This document shows, in pieces, positions 14,609 through 21,996 of a DNA stretch of 64,000 nt. Source of the DNA: DASUPK01 sp963774305 (GTDB lineage: Bacteria > Actinomycetota > Thermoleophilia > Solirubrobacterales > 70-9). Position 1 is the stretch's first letter. Each line of letters begins with the position of its first letter. A program made the translations under genes and the position numbers. The notes below the pieces were generated by a model. That model was not told the origin of the DNA. It ran no database searches and worked only from the letters and a program-made list of their open reading frames with translations. The stretch lies in NCBI GenBank assembly GCA_963774305.1, contig CAVZEM010000003.1, positions 1 through 64,000 of the forward strand, in the 5' to 3' direction.

Positions 14609-15226
14609 TTACCGGCGAAGACGACGCCGGGCGGGTGAGCGGACGCGCAGGATCGCGAACACCGCGATCGCGAGGAACCCGAAGGCGGCGACCTTGGGCG
14701 CGAGGAAGGCCAGCGCCAAGACGACGACGTAGAAGCCGAGATTCGGGCTCGCGCCCGCCGCCAGCGCCACAATCTCGTCGCGTCCGTCCTCTTCGATCAG
14801 CTCCGGTTGCGAGCCCGCATAGCGGATGATGCCCGTGACCAGGACGGAGATCACCAGTAGTGTCGCTCCGTAGAAGAGAACCGCGGTGCGCTCGGCATTG
14901 CTCGAGTCGATCGCCTCGGCCACCAGCTTGGTTGGGAAGGGCAGGAAGGCGACCGCCATCAGGAGGAGCAGGTTGAGCCGGGTGACCATGGCGTCGGCGA
15001 ACTGAAGGGAGCGGAAGATGGCGTGGTGCGTGAGCCAGATGCCGCCGACGGTGAGGAAGCTGGTCGCGTAGGCCAGGTAGGAGGGCCACTGGTCGCCGAT
15101 CCCATTCCAGAGATGATCGAAGTCTGCCTGCGGCACCGAGATCTCCAGCACCAGCAGCGTGGCCGCGACGGAGAAGACGCCATCGCTGAAGGCCTCGATG
15201 CGCCCCGTGTCCCAGCGGTCCTTCAC
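14609..15226 (-). CDS. TMEM175/DUF1211-family membrane protein (potassium channel-like)
   Basis: A 205-residue integral membrane protein with about six hydrophobic segments. Residues 9-27 read RIEAFSDGVFSVAATLLVL, the first-helix signature of the TMEM175/DUF1211 family, whose bacterial members form tetrameric potassium channels. GIWLTHHAIFRSL is the conserved loop after the second or third helix. The C-terminus is strongly basic (RSPARRRLRR) and probably cytoplasmic. It starts 10 nt after the antiporter stop, so the two are likely one operon dealing with cation balance. Function as a channel is inferred from the family. Confidence 0.88.
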   Translation of the reverse strand: MKDRWDTGRIEAFSDGVFSVAATLLVLEISVPQADFDHLWNGIGDQWPSYLAYATSFLTVGGIWLTHHAIFRSLQFADAMVTRLNLLLLMAVAFLPFPTKLVAEAIDSSNAERTAVLFYGATLLVISVLVTGIIRYAGSQPELIEEDGRDEIVALAAGASPNLGFYVVVLALAFLAPKVAAFGFLAIAVFAILRVRSPARRRLRR

Positions 15227-15235
15227 GAGATCAGG

Positions 15236-16501
15236 CTAGTCCTCGGCGGTCGGTCGCCGCGTCCGGGTCACACTTGACGGGACGGCTTCCATCGTCGGTC
15301 GCGGATGGGCCTGGTACCAGCGTCCGTAGCGGTCGGCCAGGGGCGCCGCGGTGATCCCGTGCAGGAGGATCGAGAGGCCAACGGTCAGATAGATCGCCAG
15401 CAGGATCGTCTGCTGGTGTGGGAGCTGCGACTCCTCGACCACGATCACGGCGAAGACGATCGAGGCGAGCCCGCGGGGCCGAACCAGCCCATGAAAGCGA
15501 GGGTCGCCGGGCGCGCTCGGGTCCCGAGCATCGAGATCGCCACGGGAAGCATTCGCACGATCGTCAGGCTCAGGAATGCGTAGAGGGCGAGGTCCCAGCT
15601 CAGCTGCCCGAGCGCGGGGCCGAGAAGAATGGCGCCGAAGAGCAGGAAGGTGACCCCGTTGAACAGCCCTCCCACCTCGTCAATCGAGGCGATTCACATC
15701 GGCGGGATCGCGACCGAGGACACCGCCGAAGACCCCTCCGGCGACGAAGGCCGCGATGAAGCCGGATCCGTCAAGGCCGGAGGCGATCCCGTAGGCCAGC
15801 GCCGCGCCGGCGGCGGGGATCACCTGGAGCCATGCACCGTCGATCAGCTTGCGGGGCTTGGCGAAGCGGATGATTGCGGCGACCAGGACTCCCGCAGCGA
15901 CCCCGCCGACGATCCCGTACCCGATCTCCTGGAACACGAGCGTTGAGGCAGACCGACCACCGGCCAGGTCGGAGTGAACATCCGCGGCGGCAACCGCGAT
16001 GAAGAGCAGCGGCACGCAGATCCCGTCGTTGAGCCCGCTCTCCACGTTCAGTCCCTGGCGGATGCGCGCCGGAACTCGTTGGTTTGTGACGACCGCCTGG
16101 CCGAGCGCCGCATCGGTCGGCGCCAGCACCACCCCGATGATCACCGCCTCCTCGATGCTGATCTGCCCGAAGACCGCCGCTGCGACCAGGCCGCCCAGGA
16201 TGATCGTCAGCGGGAGCCCGATGCCGAGCAGCCGCACCGGGACGTTCGCGTCTCGTCGGAGCTCTCTGAGATTGATCCGCGAAGCATCGGAGAAGAGCAC
16301 CAGGGCAAGGGTGGCTTCGGCGAGCGTTCGCACCATCGAGCCCGAGCTCGAGAGGTCGACCTCGCCGAGCACCTTCGGACCCACCAGAATCCCGATGGCC
16401 GCAAACAGGATCGCCGGGGTGATCGAGGTACCCGAGATCCGCCCTGAAACCGACGCCACCGCCAGAACCGCCACGGCAATGATCGCGAGCGACCACTCCA
16501 C
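15236..16501 (-). CDS. CPA1-type Na+/H+ (cation/proton) antiporter, two frameshifts
   Basis: With two single-base corrections this reads as a roughly 421-residue antiporter with about 12 membrane segments. The first part from ATG 16501 has ATLALVLFSDASRINLR, VLAPTDAALGQAV and NVESGLNDGICVPLLF, the last two matching CPA1 ion-site motifs (the PTD and GLNDG regions). The frame breaks near 15682 (an extra G after RL, before IDEVGG) and again near 15480 (a C missing from a C run, GWFGPRG then LASIVFAVIVVEES). The changes have opposite sign, so the middle part alone is out of frame. Homopolymer context suggests sequencing or assembly error, but real inactivation cannot be excluded. The predicted role is sodium or potassium export in exchange for protons. 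Confidence 0.8.
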
Positions 16502-16590
16502 TCAGAAGCTCCCGCGATTCAGGTAGTTCGTGTTTGGCTCAGGCCTTGCCCCGATTCGCCGATTCTTGCCTCCGGATAGAGGCCGGCGCC

Positions 16591-16607
16591 TCACCCGGAG
16601 AGGGTGA
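16591..16607. promoter_or_regulatory. Palindrome TCACCC-N5-GGGTGA, copy 2
   Basis: Identical arms and spacing to the site at 14567-14583, here 90 nt before the antiporter start. A shared regulator of the antiporter set and the lipoprotein is one explanation. Confidence 0.4.
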
Positions 16608-16638
16608 AACCGGGCCTAGCTTCTTCAGCTCCCAGCCG

Positions 16639-17196
16639 TCACTGCGCCGCACGCCGGAGGGTGTGCATGTTCCAGCCGAGCGCGGACATGCCGATGCCGT
16701 TGACGATGAAGCCGATCCCGACGAGCACGGCGAGCGTCGCGTAGCCGATGTTCGGATTCGAGACGATCACGATCCCGGCGATCAGCTCCACGAGGCCGGC
16801 GATCATGTTCCAGCCGCGATGCTCGACCATCTCGAAGGCGGCGACGAAGCGGATCACGCCGACCACGATCAGCCAGATTCCGATCAGCAAGGCCACGAAG
16901 ACGACCCCCTGGACCGGGTGGCGGATGAGGAGGACGCCGACGATGGCGGTGAGGGCCCCGAGCAGGGCGACCATCCCGCGGTTCTGGGTGCCGTGCATGA
17001 GCGAGGCGGCCAGCTCGAGAATGCCGTCGAGCAGGACGAAGATTCCGATGATCACCGCCAGTGTGGCCAGGCTGTCGCCGGGCTTGAAGAGGATCGTTAT
17101 CCCCACCGCGATGCTGAGCAAGCCGACCAGGAGAACGAGCCACCACCCTCCCGTTGCCACGCGAACATCGTCTTCCACCAAAGTCTCGTTAGCCAT
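16639..17196 (-). CDS. HdeD-family (DUF308) membrane protein
   Basis: A 185-residue protein with six hydrophobic segments and short loops. Repeated blocks such as SIAVGITILFKPGDSLATLA and ELIAGIVIVSNPNIGYATLA show the internal repeats typical of HdeD/DUF308 proteins. E. coli HdeD is linked to acid resistance; most relatives are uncharacterised. The ATG at 17196 is preceded by GCGGAGGACG. The gene reads away from the 17.2-17.6 kb gap and toward the antiporter gene, 137 nt further on. In this set with a cation channel and antiporter, a stress or envelope role is plausible. Confidence 0.87.
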   Translation of the reverse strand: MANETLVEDDVRVATGGWWLVLLVGLLSIAVGITILFKPGDSLATLAVIIGIFVLLDGILELAASLMHGTQNRGMVALLGALTAIVGVLLIRHPVQGVVFVALLIGIWLIVVGVIRFVAAFEMVEHRGWNMIAGLVELIAGIVIVSNPNIGYATLAVLVGIGFIVNGIGMSALGWNMHTLRRAAQ

Positions 17197-17527
17197 CGTT
17201 CGTCCTCCGCTGTAGGTGTCGGACCGAGACCCTCGCAGAGCTTCGAGGCCTGCCTCTGCTCGGCGAGCACCGGTCTTCAGTAGGTGGGGAGCACGGATGC
17301 CACAGGCCCGGCAGTGCCTTCAATCAAATCGGTGGACACTCCGGTCGATAGCTGAGGTTCCATCCTCCGCGAGCGCCACCAGCGAGCTCTGCCCGTCCGC
17401 GCAATCTGCTTCCTGGCTTGAGGGTCGGTCATCGGCCGCGGGACCCGGCAAGGGAGCTTGTTAGGTCCGTGTCCGTATGAAATCCGTATGACAAGCAGCC
17501 CACGCCGCAGCGGTAGGCCAAGTTGAA

Positions 17528-17542
17528 CCAGTCGCCCCGACT
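17528..17542 (+). repeat. 15-bp direct repeat of the tRNA-Pro 3' end
   Basis: CCAGTCGCCCCGACT is identical to 13954-13968, where it is the T-stem 3' strand, acceptor strand and discriminator of the tRNA-Pro fragment. The two copies are 3574 bp apart in the same orientation and bracket the lipoprotein, channel, antiporter and HdeD-like genes. Confidence 0.55.
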
Positions 17543-17544
17543 GC

Positions 17545-17574
17545 GAAGAGGGCGGCCATTTGGCCGCCCTCTTC
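17545..17574. terminator. Strong hairpin, 13-bp stem
   Basis: GAAGAGGGCGGCC, loop ATTT, GGCCGCCCTCTTC form a perfect stem 32 nt beyond the end of the minus-strand secreted-protein gene. Being symmetrical it could also act on plus-strand transcripts, though the T run is short. A similar GGGCGGCC hairpin follows the paralogous gene at 45382-45411. Confidence 0.7.
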
Positions 17575-17606
17575 TTGCGTCGAATGGATTGTCGTATCCG
17601 TCGGCG

Positions 17607-18308
17607 TTACTTCTTCTGCTTGCACTTCTGGGTCGAGCTGGCCGACAGCGTTTCGCCGCTGTAGAAGTTCGTGGACTCAGAGTTGGTCCACTTCGACTTC
17701 TTGCAGCGCGCCATCACGTAGTAGGTCGCTCCGCCCTTCTGCTTGCCCGTCTTGCGCTTGTTGAACGTGGTGTCGAACTTGCTCAGGACGAGACCCGGCG
17801 TGTTCGGGATGTTGCTGAACGTGAGCGAACGGCCGGCCAGCCTGCCGATGATGGTGAGGCTGGTGGCACCCGGTCCGATGTCGGTCTGGATGAACATCGT
17901 GGTCGCGCCGCCGCCGAAGATCGTGACGGTGCCTCCGATGGCTCCTCCGTTGACCTGAACCGACCCGCTCCCGACGATGCTCTGGGGGCAGGCGGCCTGA
18001 GCCTGGGCGGTGAACTTGCCCTGGATCTGGGCGACCGGACATACGGGCACGTTCCCATTGACGAACTTGATGTTCGGGTCGACGGTGAAGATGGTCTGCC
18101 TTGGCGACTGCGAGGTCGCGAAGTTGTCGAAGGTCGTGTCGATGATGTTGTGAAGCGACACGGCGCCGAACGTCTTCTTGCTCTGCTTCGTGGGCGACAG
18201 CGTCGCCTGCAGCGTCTGCGAGGTCGGAGCTGCGGACGCAGCGCTCGTCAGGGTCAATGCCCCGAGCACTCCGGCCACCGCTGCGATCAGCAATCTGCGC
18301 TTGCGCAT
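17607..18308 (-). CDS. Secreted protein, paralogue of the gene at 44663-45355
   Basis: A 233-residue exported protein of unknown function. The signal peptide runs from MRKRRLLIAAVAG to ASAAP. The mature protein is rich in Thr, Ser, Gly and Asn and appears all-beta, with FVNGNVPVCPVAQIQGKFTA, QAACPQSIVGSGSVQVNGG, FSNIPNTPGLVLSKFDTTFN and YYVMARCKKSKW, ending in a short basic tail KCKQKK. Four cysteines are shared with the paralogue and may pair. I start at ATG 18308 because GGAAGG lies just upstream and the paralogue begins at the equivalent place; an upstream ATG (18323) is less likely. No domain I recognise is present. Confidence 0.82.
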   Translation of the reverse strand: MRKRRLLIAAVAGVLGALTLTSAASAAPTSQTLQATLSPTKQSKKTFGAVSLHNIIDTTFDNFATSQSPRQTIFTVDPNIKFVNGNVPVCPVAQIQGKFTAQAQAACPQSIVGSGSVQVNGGAIGGTVTIFGGGATTMFIQTDIGPGATSLTIIGRLAGRSLTFSNIPNTPGLVLSKFDTTFNKRKTGKQKGGATYYVMARCKKSKWTNSESTNFYSGETLSASSTQKCKQKK

Positions 18309-18493
18309 TTCAGTCCTTCCCATGGGTGATTTGGTCTCTTCTTCTACCTCAGAACACGCTACGGCTCACACGGATGCGGTGCATGCAGGGAGAGCCCCGA
18401 GGCGATCCCGGTGTTTTGCACGGATGGAGCGCCCCCTCACGCCCTCAAGACTGGTGTCAGCAAGGAAGAACGACTCGAGAAATGGAGGACACG

Positions 18494-18844
18494 ATGGCCA
18501 CGCAGACAGAAGAGCAGACGGTCGCCAACTACTTGGAGCACGCGGTCGAGGACCTGAATCAGGCCCGGCAACAGGCTGGCGAGGAGATCCGGACCGCGAT
18601 CGATTCGGCCATCAGCCGCTCGCGCGAGGCCCTGGAGGACCTGAGGTCAGACGCCGAGCAGCGGACGGTGAGCCTGCGGACTCGTGCCGAGGAGCGCGCC
18701 GGCGAGTGGCAGCAGACGCTCGAGGACGCGACCGAGGACATGCGGCGCGATCTCGGCGTCCGGGCGGTGCACGCTCAGCGCAGCAAGGACGCGCTGGACG
18801 CGATGGCCGAGGAGATCAAGCAGCAGAAGAAGCATCTCGGCTGA
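18494..18844 (+). CDS. Small coiled-coil protein
   Basis: A 116-residue, highly charged, almost wholly helical protein (for example SREALEDLRSDAEQRTVSLR). Long heptad-like runs of Glu, Arg, Ala and Leu suggest an extended coiled coil similar to apolipoprotein-like or phasin-like bacterial proteins, though no family is recognised. No signal peptide or membrane segment is visible. ATG 18494 follows GGAGG by 5 nt; an ATG at 18485 is in frame but overlaps that site. It stands 31 nt before the response regulator gene and may be co-transcribed. Confidence 0.75.
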   Translation: MATQTEEQTVANYLEHAVEDLNQARQQAGEEIRTAIDSAISRSREALEDLRSDAEQRTVSLRTRAEERAGEWQQTLEDATEDMRRDLGVRAVHAQRSKDALDAMAEEIKQQKKHLG

Positions 18845-18875
18845 ACGGAGCCAGTAGCGTGCCCGAGCGAGTTCG

Positions 18876-19538
18876 ATGGCAACCGAGACGACCGACGGCG
18901 AGAGCCGCACAGACGGGATCAGCATCATCCTCGCGGACGATCACGAGATCGTCCGCGATGGCTTGAGGCGGATTGTCGAGGCCGAGGGCGACATGGAGGT
19001 CGTGGCCGAGGCCGGTGACGCGGACACCGCCCGTCGCCGCGCCTCCGGCCTGAAGCCGACCGTCCTGGTGCTCGACCTCAACATGCCCGGCGAGCCGAGC
19101 CTCGCCTCGATCCCCAAGATCCACGACAGCTCCCCGGGCACGGCGATAGTCGTGCTCACCATGCAGGACGACCCCGCCTTCGCAAAGGAGGCGTTCCGGT
19201 TGGGCGCCAAGGCCTTCGTGGTCAAGCATGCCGCCGGCGCGGAGCTCGTCGACGCTATCCGGGCGGCGGCAAGAGGGGAGACCTACATCAACCCTCATCT
19301 CGGTGCGCGGCTGGCGGCGACGCCCGCGGGCCCTCCCGGTGGGTTGACTCCCCGCGAGATCGAGGTGCTCAGGCTGGTCGCAGCCGGGTTCACGAACCCT
19401 GAGATCGCGAAGAAGCTGGTCATCTCGATCCGCACGGTGGAGACGCACCGCGCCGCCATCCACCGCAAGCTGGGCACCAACAGCCGCGCGGAGGTCGTCG
19501 CCTTCGCCCGCGAGCACGGGCTGATCGAGGACGGCTAG
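18876..19538 (+). CDS. NarL/LuxR-family response regulator
   Basis: A 220-residue two-component regulator. The receiver domain (residues about 15-135) has the acidic pair in ILADDHEIVRDGL, the phosphorylation site Asp67 in LVLDLNMPG, a conserved Thr in VLTMQDD and Lys in FVVKHAAG. The C-terminal LuxR helix-turn-helix is clear: LTPREIEVLRLVAAGFTNPE then SIRTVETHRAAIHRKL. It probably pairs with the histidine kinase on the opposite strand, whose stop overlaps its own by 4 nt; convergent cognates are less usual than tandem ones. The likely role is stress or gas/redox-responsive gene control, inferred from the kinase type. Confidence 0.92.
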   Translation: MATETTDGESRTDGISIILADDHEIVRDGLRRIVEAEGDMEVVAEAGDADTARRRASGLKPTVLVLDLNMPGEPSLASIPKIHDSSPGTAIVVLTMQDDPAFAKEAFRLGAKAFVVKHAAGAELVDAIRAAARGETYINPHLGARLAATPAGPPGGLTPREIEVLRLVAAGFTNPEIAKKLVISIRTVETHRAAIHRKLGTNSRAEVVAFAREHGLIEDG

Positions 19539-21247
19539 CCGGCCGGGTGCCGCTCGGTCGGCGCTGGGCGTTCGCTCGGCGACCAGCGACGCTGGCGCGC
19601 GCGGCCCTGTTCCGGCTCGCTCACCTGCAGCTCCGCCTGGACCTCGGTGCCCTTGCCGGGCTCCGAATCGATCTGGAGGCTGCCGCCTACGAGTGAGACC
19701 CGCTCCTGCATCCCGACAAGGCCGAAGCTGCGCTCGGCCGTATCCGGATCGAAGCCGCTTCCATCGTCGACGACGATGACCTCGACCGCCCCCTCGCTGC
19801 GGCTGACGGTCACCGAGATCCGGTCGGGATCCGCGTGCTTGATCGCATTGTTCATCGCCTCCTGAACCAGTCGGTAGATGGTCGCCTCGAGATCTGCCGG
19901 CAGCCGGTTCGGCCCGTCGGCCTGCTCGCTCGCGAAATCCACGTCGGCATGGATGTCGACGCCGAACCTCTCGCTCGACCGGCGAGCGAGCGATTCGATG
20001 GCCGGTCCGACCCCCAGCTCATCCAGGACCGACGGCCGCAGCTCGGTGATCAGGCCCTGGAGGTTCCGGATCCCGCGGTCGACGTGCTCCACGGCGATCT
20101 GGCGCGAATCGGACGGCAGGTCGCGGTCGTTGCCCGCGGTGTCCAGCAGCACCCGCAGCGCGCCGAGCTCCTGCAGTGTCTCGTCATGCAGCTCCCTCGC
20201 CCAGCGTTGGCGCTCGCGCTCCGAGGCATCGATCGACATCTTCAGCTTCTCCGCCTCGACCGTCTGAACGGTGGCGATGGTCGTCGCGGCGGCGGCCGCG
20301 AATGAGTCGAAGACCTGCTCATCGCTGGTGTCAAAGCTCTCCTTGCCGAGCTCGCCCACCGCCATCAGAAGCCCGCGCGGCCGATCCCGGAACTCGAGCT
20401 CGGCTACCAGGGTGGGGAGGCCTCGGAGCTCGGAGACCTCGGCCTGCAGGTCGTTCAGCCACGTGTCGCCGTCCCGAAACCGCAGTCCCACAAGGGCCTC
20501 GGGCCGCTCGCCGGCCGCGGCTGCGATCTCGAGCTTCGAGCCATCCGAGAGAAGCAGCATCGCCTGCTTGGCGCCGACCACACCCCTGCCGCGCTTGACG
20601 ATCAGCTCGAGCAGTTCATCGAGCTCGATGCCGCTCGAGACTGTCCGTGAGAGGTCCGAGCTCGCCTCGAGGCCGCGAAGGGCCTTCTCGAGCTCCCACC
20701 TTCGATTGTCGAGACCCTCATACAGTCGCGCGTTCTCGATCGCGACTCCGGCCCACGCGGCGAGGACGATCGCCACCTGCTCATCGGTGTCGTCGAACTC
20801 GGCCCCGCCCTCCTTCTCGGTCAGGTAGAGGTTGCCCCAGGCCTCGCCCCTCACCAGCACCGGGGTCCCGAGGAAGGTCCTCATCTCGGGGTGGGCCGGC
20901 GGGAAGCCGTAGGAGCGAGCGTGCGCGTTGACGTCGGCGAGGCGAAGCGGCCGCGGGTGCCGGATCAGCTCGCCGAGGACGCCGCGACCGCGAGGCAGCG
21001 GCCCGATCTCGCGCCGCTTCTGTTCGTCGATGCCCGAATGGAGGAACCGCTCGAGGCCGGTCTTGTCCGCGTTGAGAATCCCGAGGGCCGCGTAAGCCGC
21101 CCCGGTGAGCTCGCGCGCGGCCTCGGTCACCCTCCGAAGGAGCGTCTCCAGGTCCAACTCGGAGACGATCGTGCGACCCACTTCGAGCAATTGCTCCAAG
21201 CGCTCATCGGTGAGCTTGTTTTGTTCAGACGCCAAGGCAGCTCCCAC
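19535..21247 (-). CDS. GAF-GAF sensor histidine kinase, DevS/DosS-like
   Basis: A 570-residue soluble kinase with no membrane segment. Two GAF domains (about 30-175 and 195-335) precede a HisKA_3 dimerisation helix with His354 in RWARELHDETLQELG and a HATPase domain (QEAMNNAIKHA, DDGSGFD, GLVGMQERV). The first GAF matches the mycobacterial DevS/DosT type well (SYGFPPAHPEMRTFLGTPV, GNLYLTEKEGGAEF). DevS and DosT bind haem there and sense oxygen, NO and CO. His119 of HPEM lies in the segment where a haem ligand would be sought, but I cannot confirm the alignment. The start is GTG 21247; TTG 21235, with a better-spaced GGGAG, is an alternative. Confidence 0.9.
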   Translation of the reverse strand: MGAALASEQNKLTDERLEQLLEVGRTIVSELDLETLLRRVTEAARELTGAAYAALGILNADKTGLERFLHSGIDEQKRREIGPLPRGRGVLGELIRHPRPLRLADVNAHARSYGFPPAHPEMRTFLGTPVLVRGEAWGNLYLTEKEGGAEFDDTDEQVAIVLAAWAGVAIENARLYEGLDNRRWELEKALRGLEASSDLSRTVSSGIELDELLELIVKRGRGVVGAKQAMLLLSDGSKLEIAAAAGERPEALVGLRFRDGDTWLNDLQAEVSELRGLPTLVAELEFRDRPRGLLMAVGELGKESFDTSDEQVFDSFAAAAATTIATVQTVEAEKLKMSIDASERERQRWARELHDETLQELGALRVLLDTAGNDRDLPSDSRQIAVEHVDRGIRNLQGLITELRPSVLDELGVGPAIESLARRSSERFGVDIHADVDFASEQADGPNRLPADLEATIYRLVQEAMNNAIKHADPDRISVTVSRSEGAVEVIVVDDGSGFDPDTAERSFGLVGMQERVSLVGGSLQIDSEPGKGTEVQAELQVSEPEQGRARQRRWSPSERPAPTERHPAG

Positions 21248-21264
21248 GCGCCCCCCGTGGGTTC

Positions 21265-21281
21265 TAGGTAGAGAGTACCTA
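21265..21281. promoter_or_regulatory. Inverted repeat TAGGTA-N5-TACCTA
   Basis: A perfect 6-bp inverted repeat 18 nt before the kinase start, in the gap shared with the divergent small gene at 21340. It could be an operator; a chance palindrome of this size is not rare. Confidence 0.3.
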
Positions 21282-21339
21282 CGCGGGTCCAGTTGTGGGT
21301 GCGGATGGAGCGGGCCGGGCCGAAGGCTAGGTTGGGGCC

Positions 21340-21558
21340 ATGGCGATGGTCGCGGAGACCAACAGCGGACGACTCTCGAGAAGCGCCCTCGAGCCCGACG
21401 TCTACCTGACGGACGGGCTTCGCCTCTTCAGGGTCGTGCGGGGTTTCGCGTGGCCGGCTCACGAGAGCCAGGCGGTCCTGGAGGACTGCCGGACGCTGGA
21501 GGAATACGCCTATACGCCCGACGAGCTCTGGGCGATGGGGATGTCGGTCGTGGCCTGA
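21340..21558 (+). CDS. Small hypothetical protein
   Basis: A 72-residue protein (core YLTDGLRLFRVVRGFAWPAH) with no recognised domain, signal peptide or membrane segment. It reads like a real product: acidic, with ordinary amino-acid use. Its stop TGA overlaps the ATG of the DUF779 gene (TGATG), which suggests translational coupling. The ATG at 21340 has only a weak TTGGGG before it. A joint role with DUF779 is possible. Confidence 0.62.
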   Translation: MAMVAETNSGRLSRSALEPDVYLTDGLRLFRVVRGFAWPAHESQAVLEDCRTLEEYAYTPDELWAMGMSVVA

Positions 21559-21935
21559 TGCCTCGTCAGTTCTCCCACAACAGAGTCAGTGGCACCCCGG
21601 AGGCCCTCGAGTTGATCGAGAGCCTCAAGGAGATGCATGGCCCCGTCGCCTTCTTCCAAGCGGGTTCATCCTGCGACGAGAGTGAGCCGCTCTGCCTGAC
21701 GCGCGCCGAGCTCCTGCCCGAGCCCGAGGACGTGCGGGTCGGCGAATTCGGCGGCGCTCCCGTCTACATCGAAGCCAGGCGCTACGAGCGCTGGGGGCGA
21801 CCCGATTTCCTGATCGACGTCGCCGACGGCCGGGCCTGCGGGATCAGCCTCAGTGGACTGGAGGAGCGGCATTTCATCACCCGGGCGGTGCAATCGTCGG
21901 CCACCGGGGAACGGGCCTCCTCAGTAGTTGGGTAA
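21558..21935 (+). CDS. DUF779-family protein
   Basis: A 125-residue protein matching the DUF779 pattern: an early helix (ALELIESLKEMHGPVAFFQA), the GSSCDESEPLCL segment with two cysteines, GEFGGAPVYIEARRYERW and the closing GLEERHFITRA. Family members often lie beside aldehyde dehydrogenase genes; none is here. The ATG overlaps the upstream stop, giving a two-gene unit with the small hypothetical gene. The biochemical role of the family is not established to my knowledge. Confidence 0.85.
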   Translation: MPRQFSHNRVSGTPEALELIESLKEMHGPVAFFQAGSSCDESEPLCLTRAELLPEPEDVRVGEFGGAPVYIEARRYERWGRPDFLIDVADGRACGISLSGLEERHFITRAVQSSATGERASSVVG

Positions 21936-21996
21936 TTCCCGCGTGTAGCGCCGTGCACCCCTCAACTTCCGGCAGACGCGCGCCGAAGATGGGGAG

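Larger units (their letters stand above)
17197..17606. other. 410-nt gene-free stretch between HdeD-like and secreted-protein genes
   Basis: This gap holds the promoter side of the HdeD-like gene, a tandem TCCGTATGA repeat (17472-17480 and 17483-17491, 11-nt period), a 15-nt copy of the tRNA-Pro 3' end (17528-17542) and a strong hairpin (17545-17574). The tandem repeat next to a tRNA-end copy is reminiscent of integrase arm sites. No integrase gene is present. Confidence 0.45.

Noticed and set aside
15236..16501. Programmed frameshifting in the antiporter gene
   Set aside because: Two indels of opposite sign in unrelated contexts, without slippery site or stimulatory structure, fit error or decay better.
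13970..17527. An active mobile element between the tRNA-Pro repeats
   Set aside because: No integrase, recombinase, replication or transfer gene is present, so only an old scar is proposed.
17480..17545. A full second tRNA-Pro gene at the right-hand repeat
   Set aside because: Only 15 bp of the 3' end match; no anticodon or D arm could be folded.
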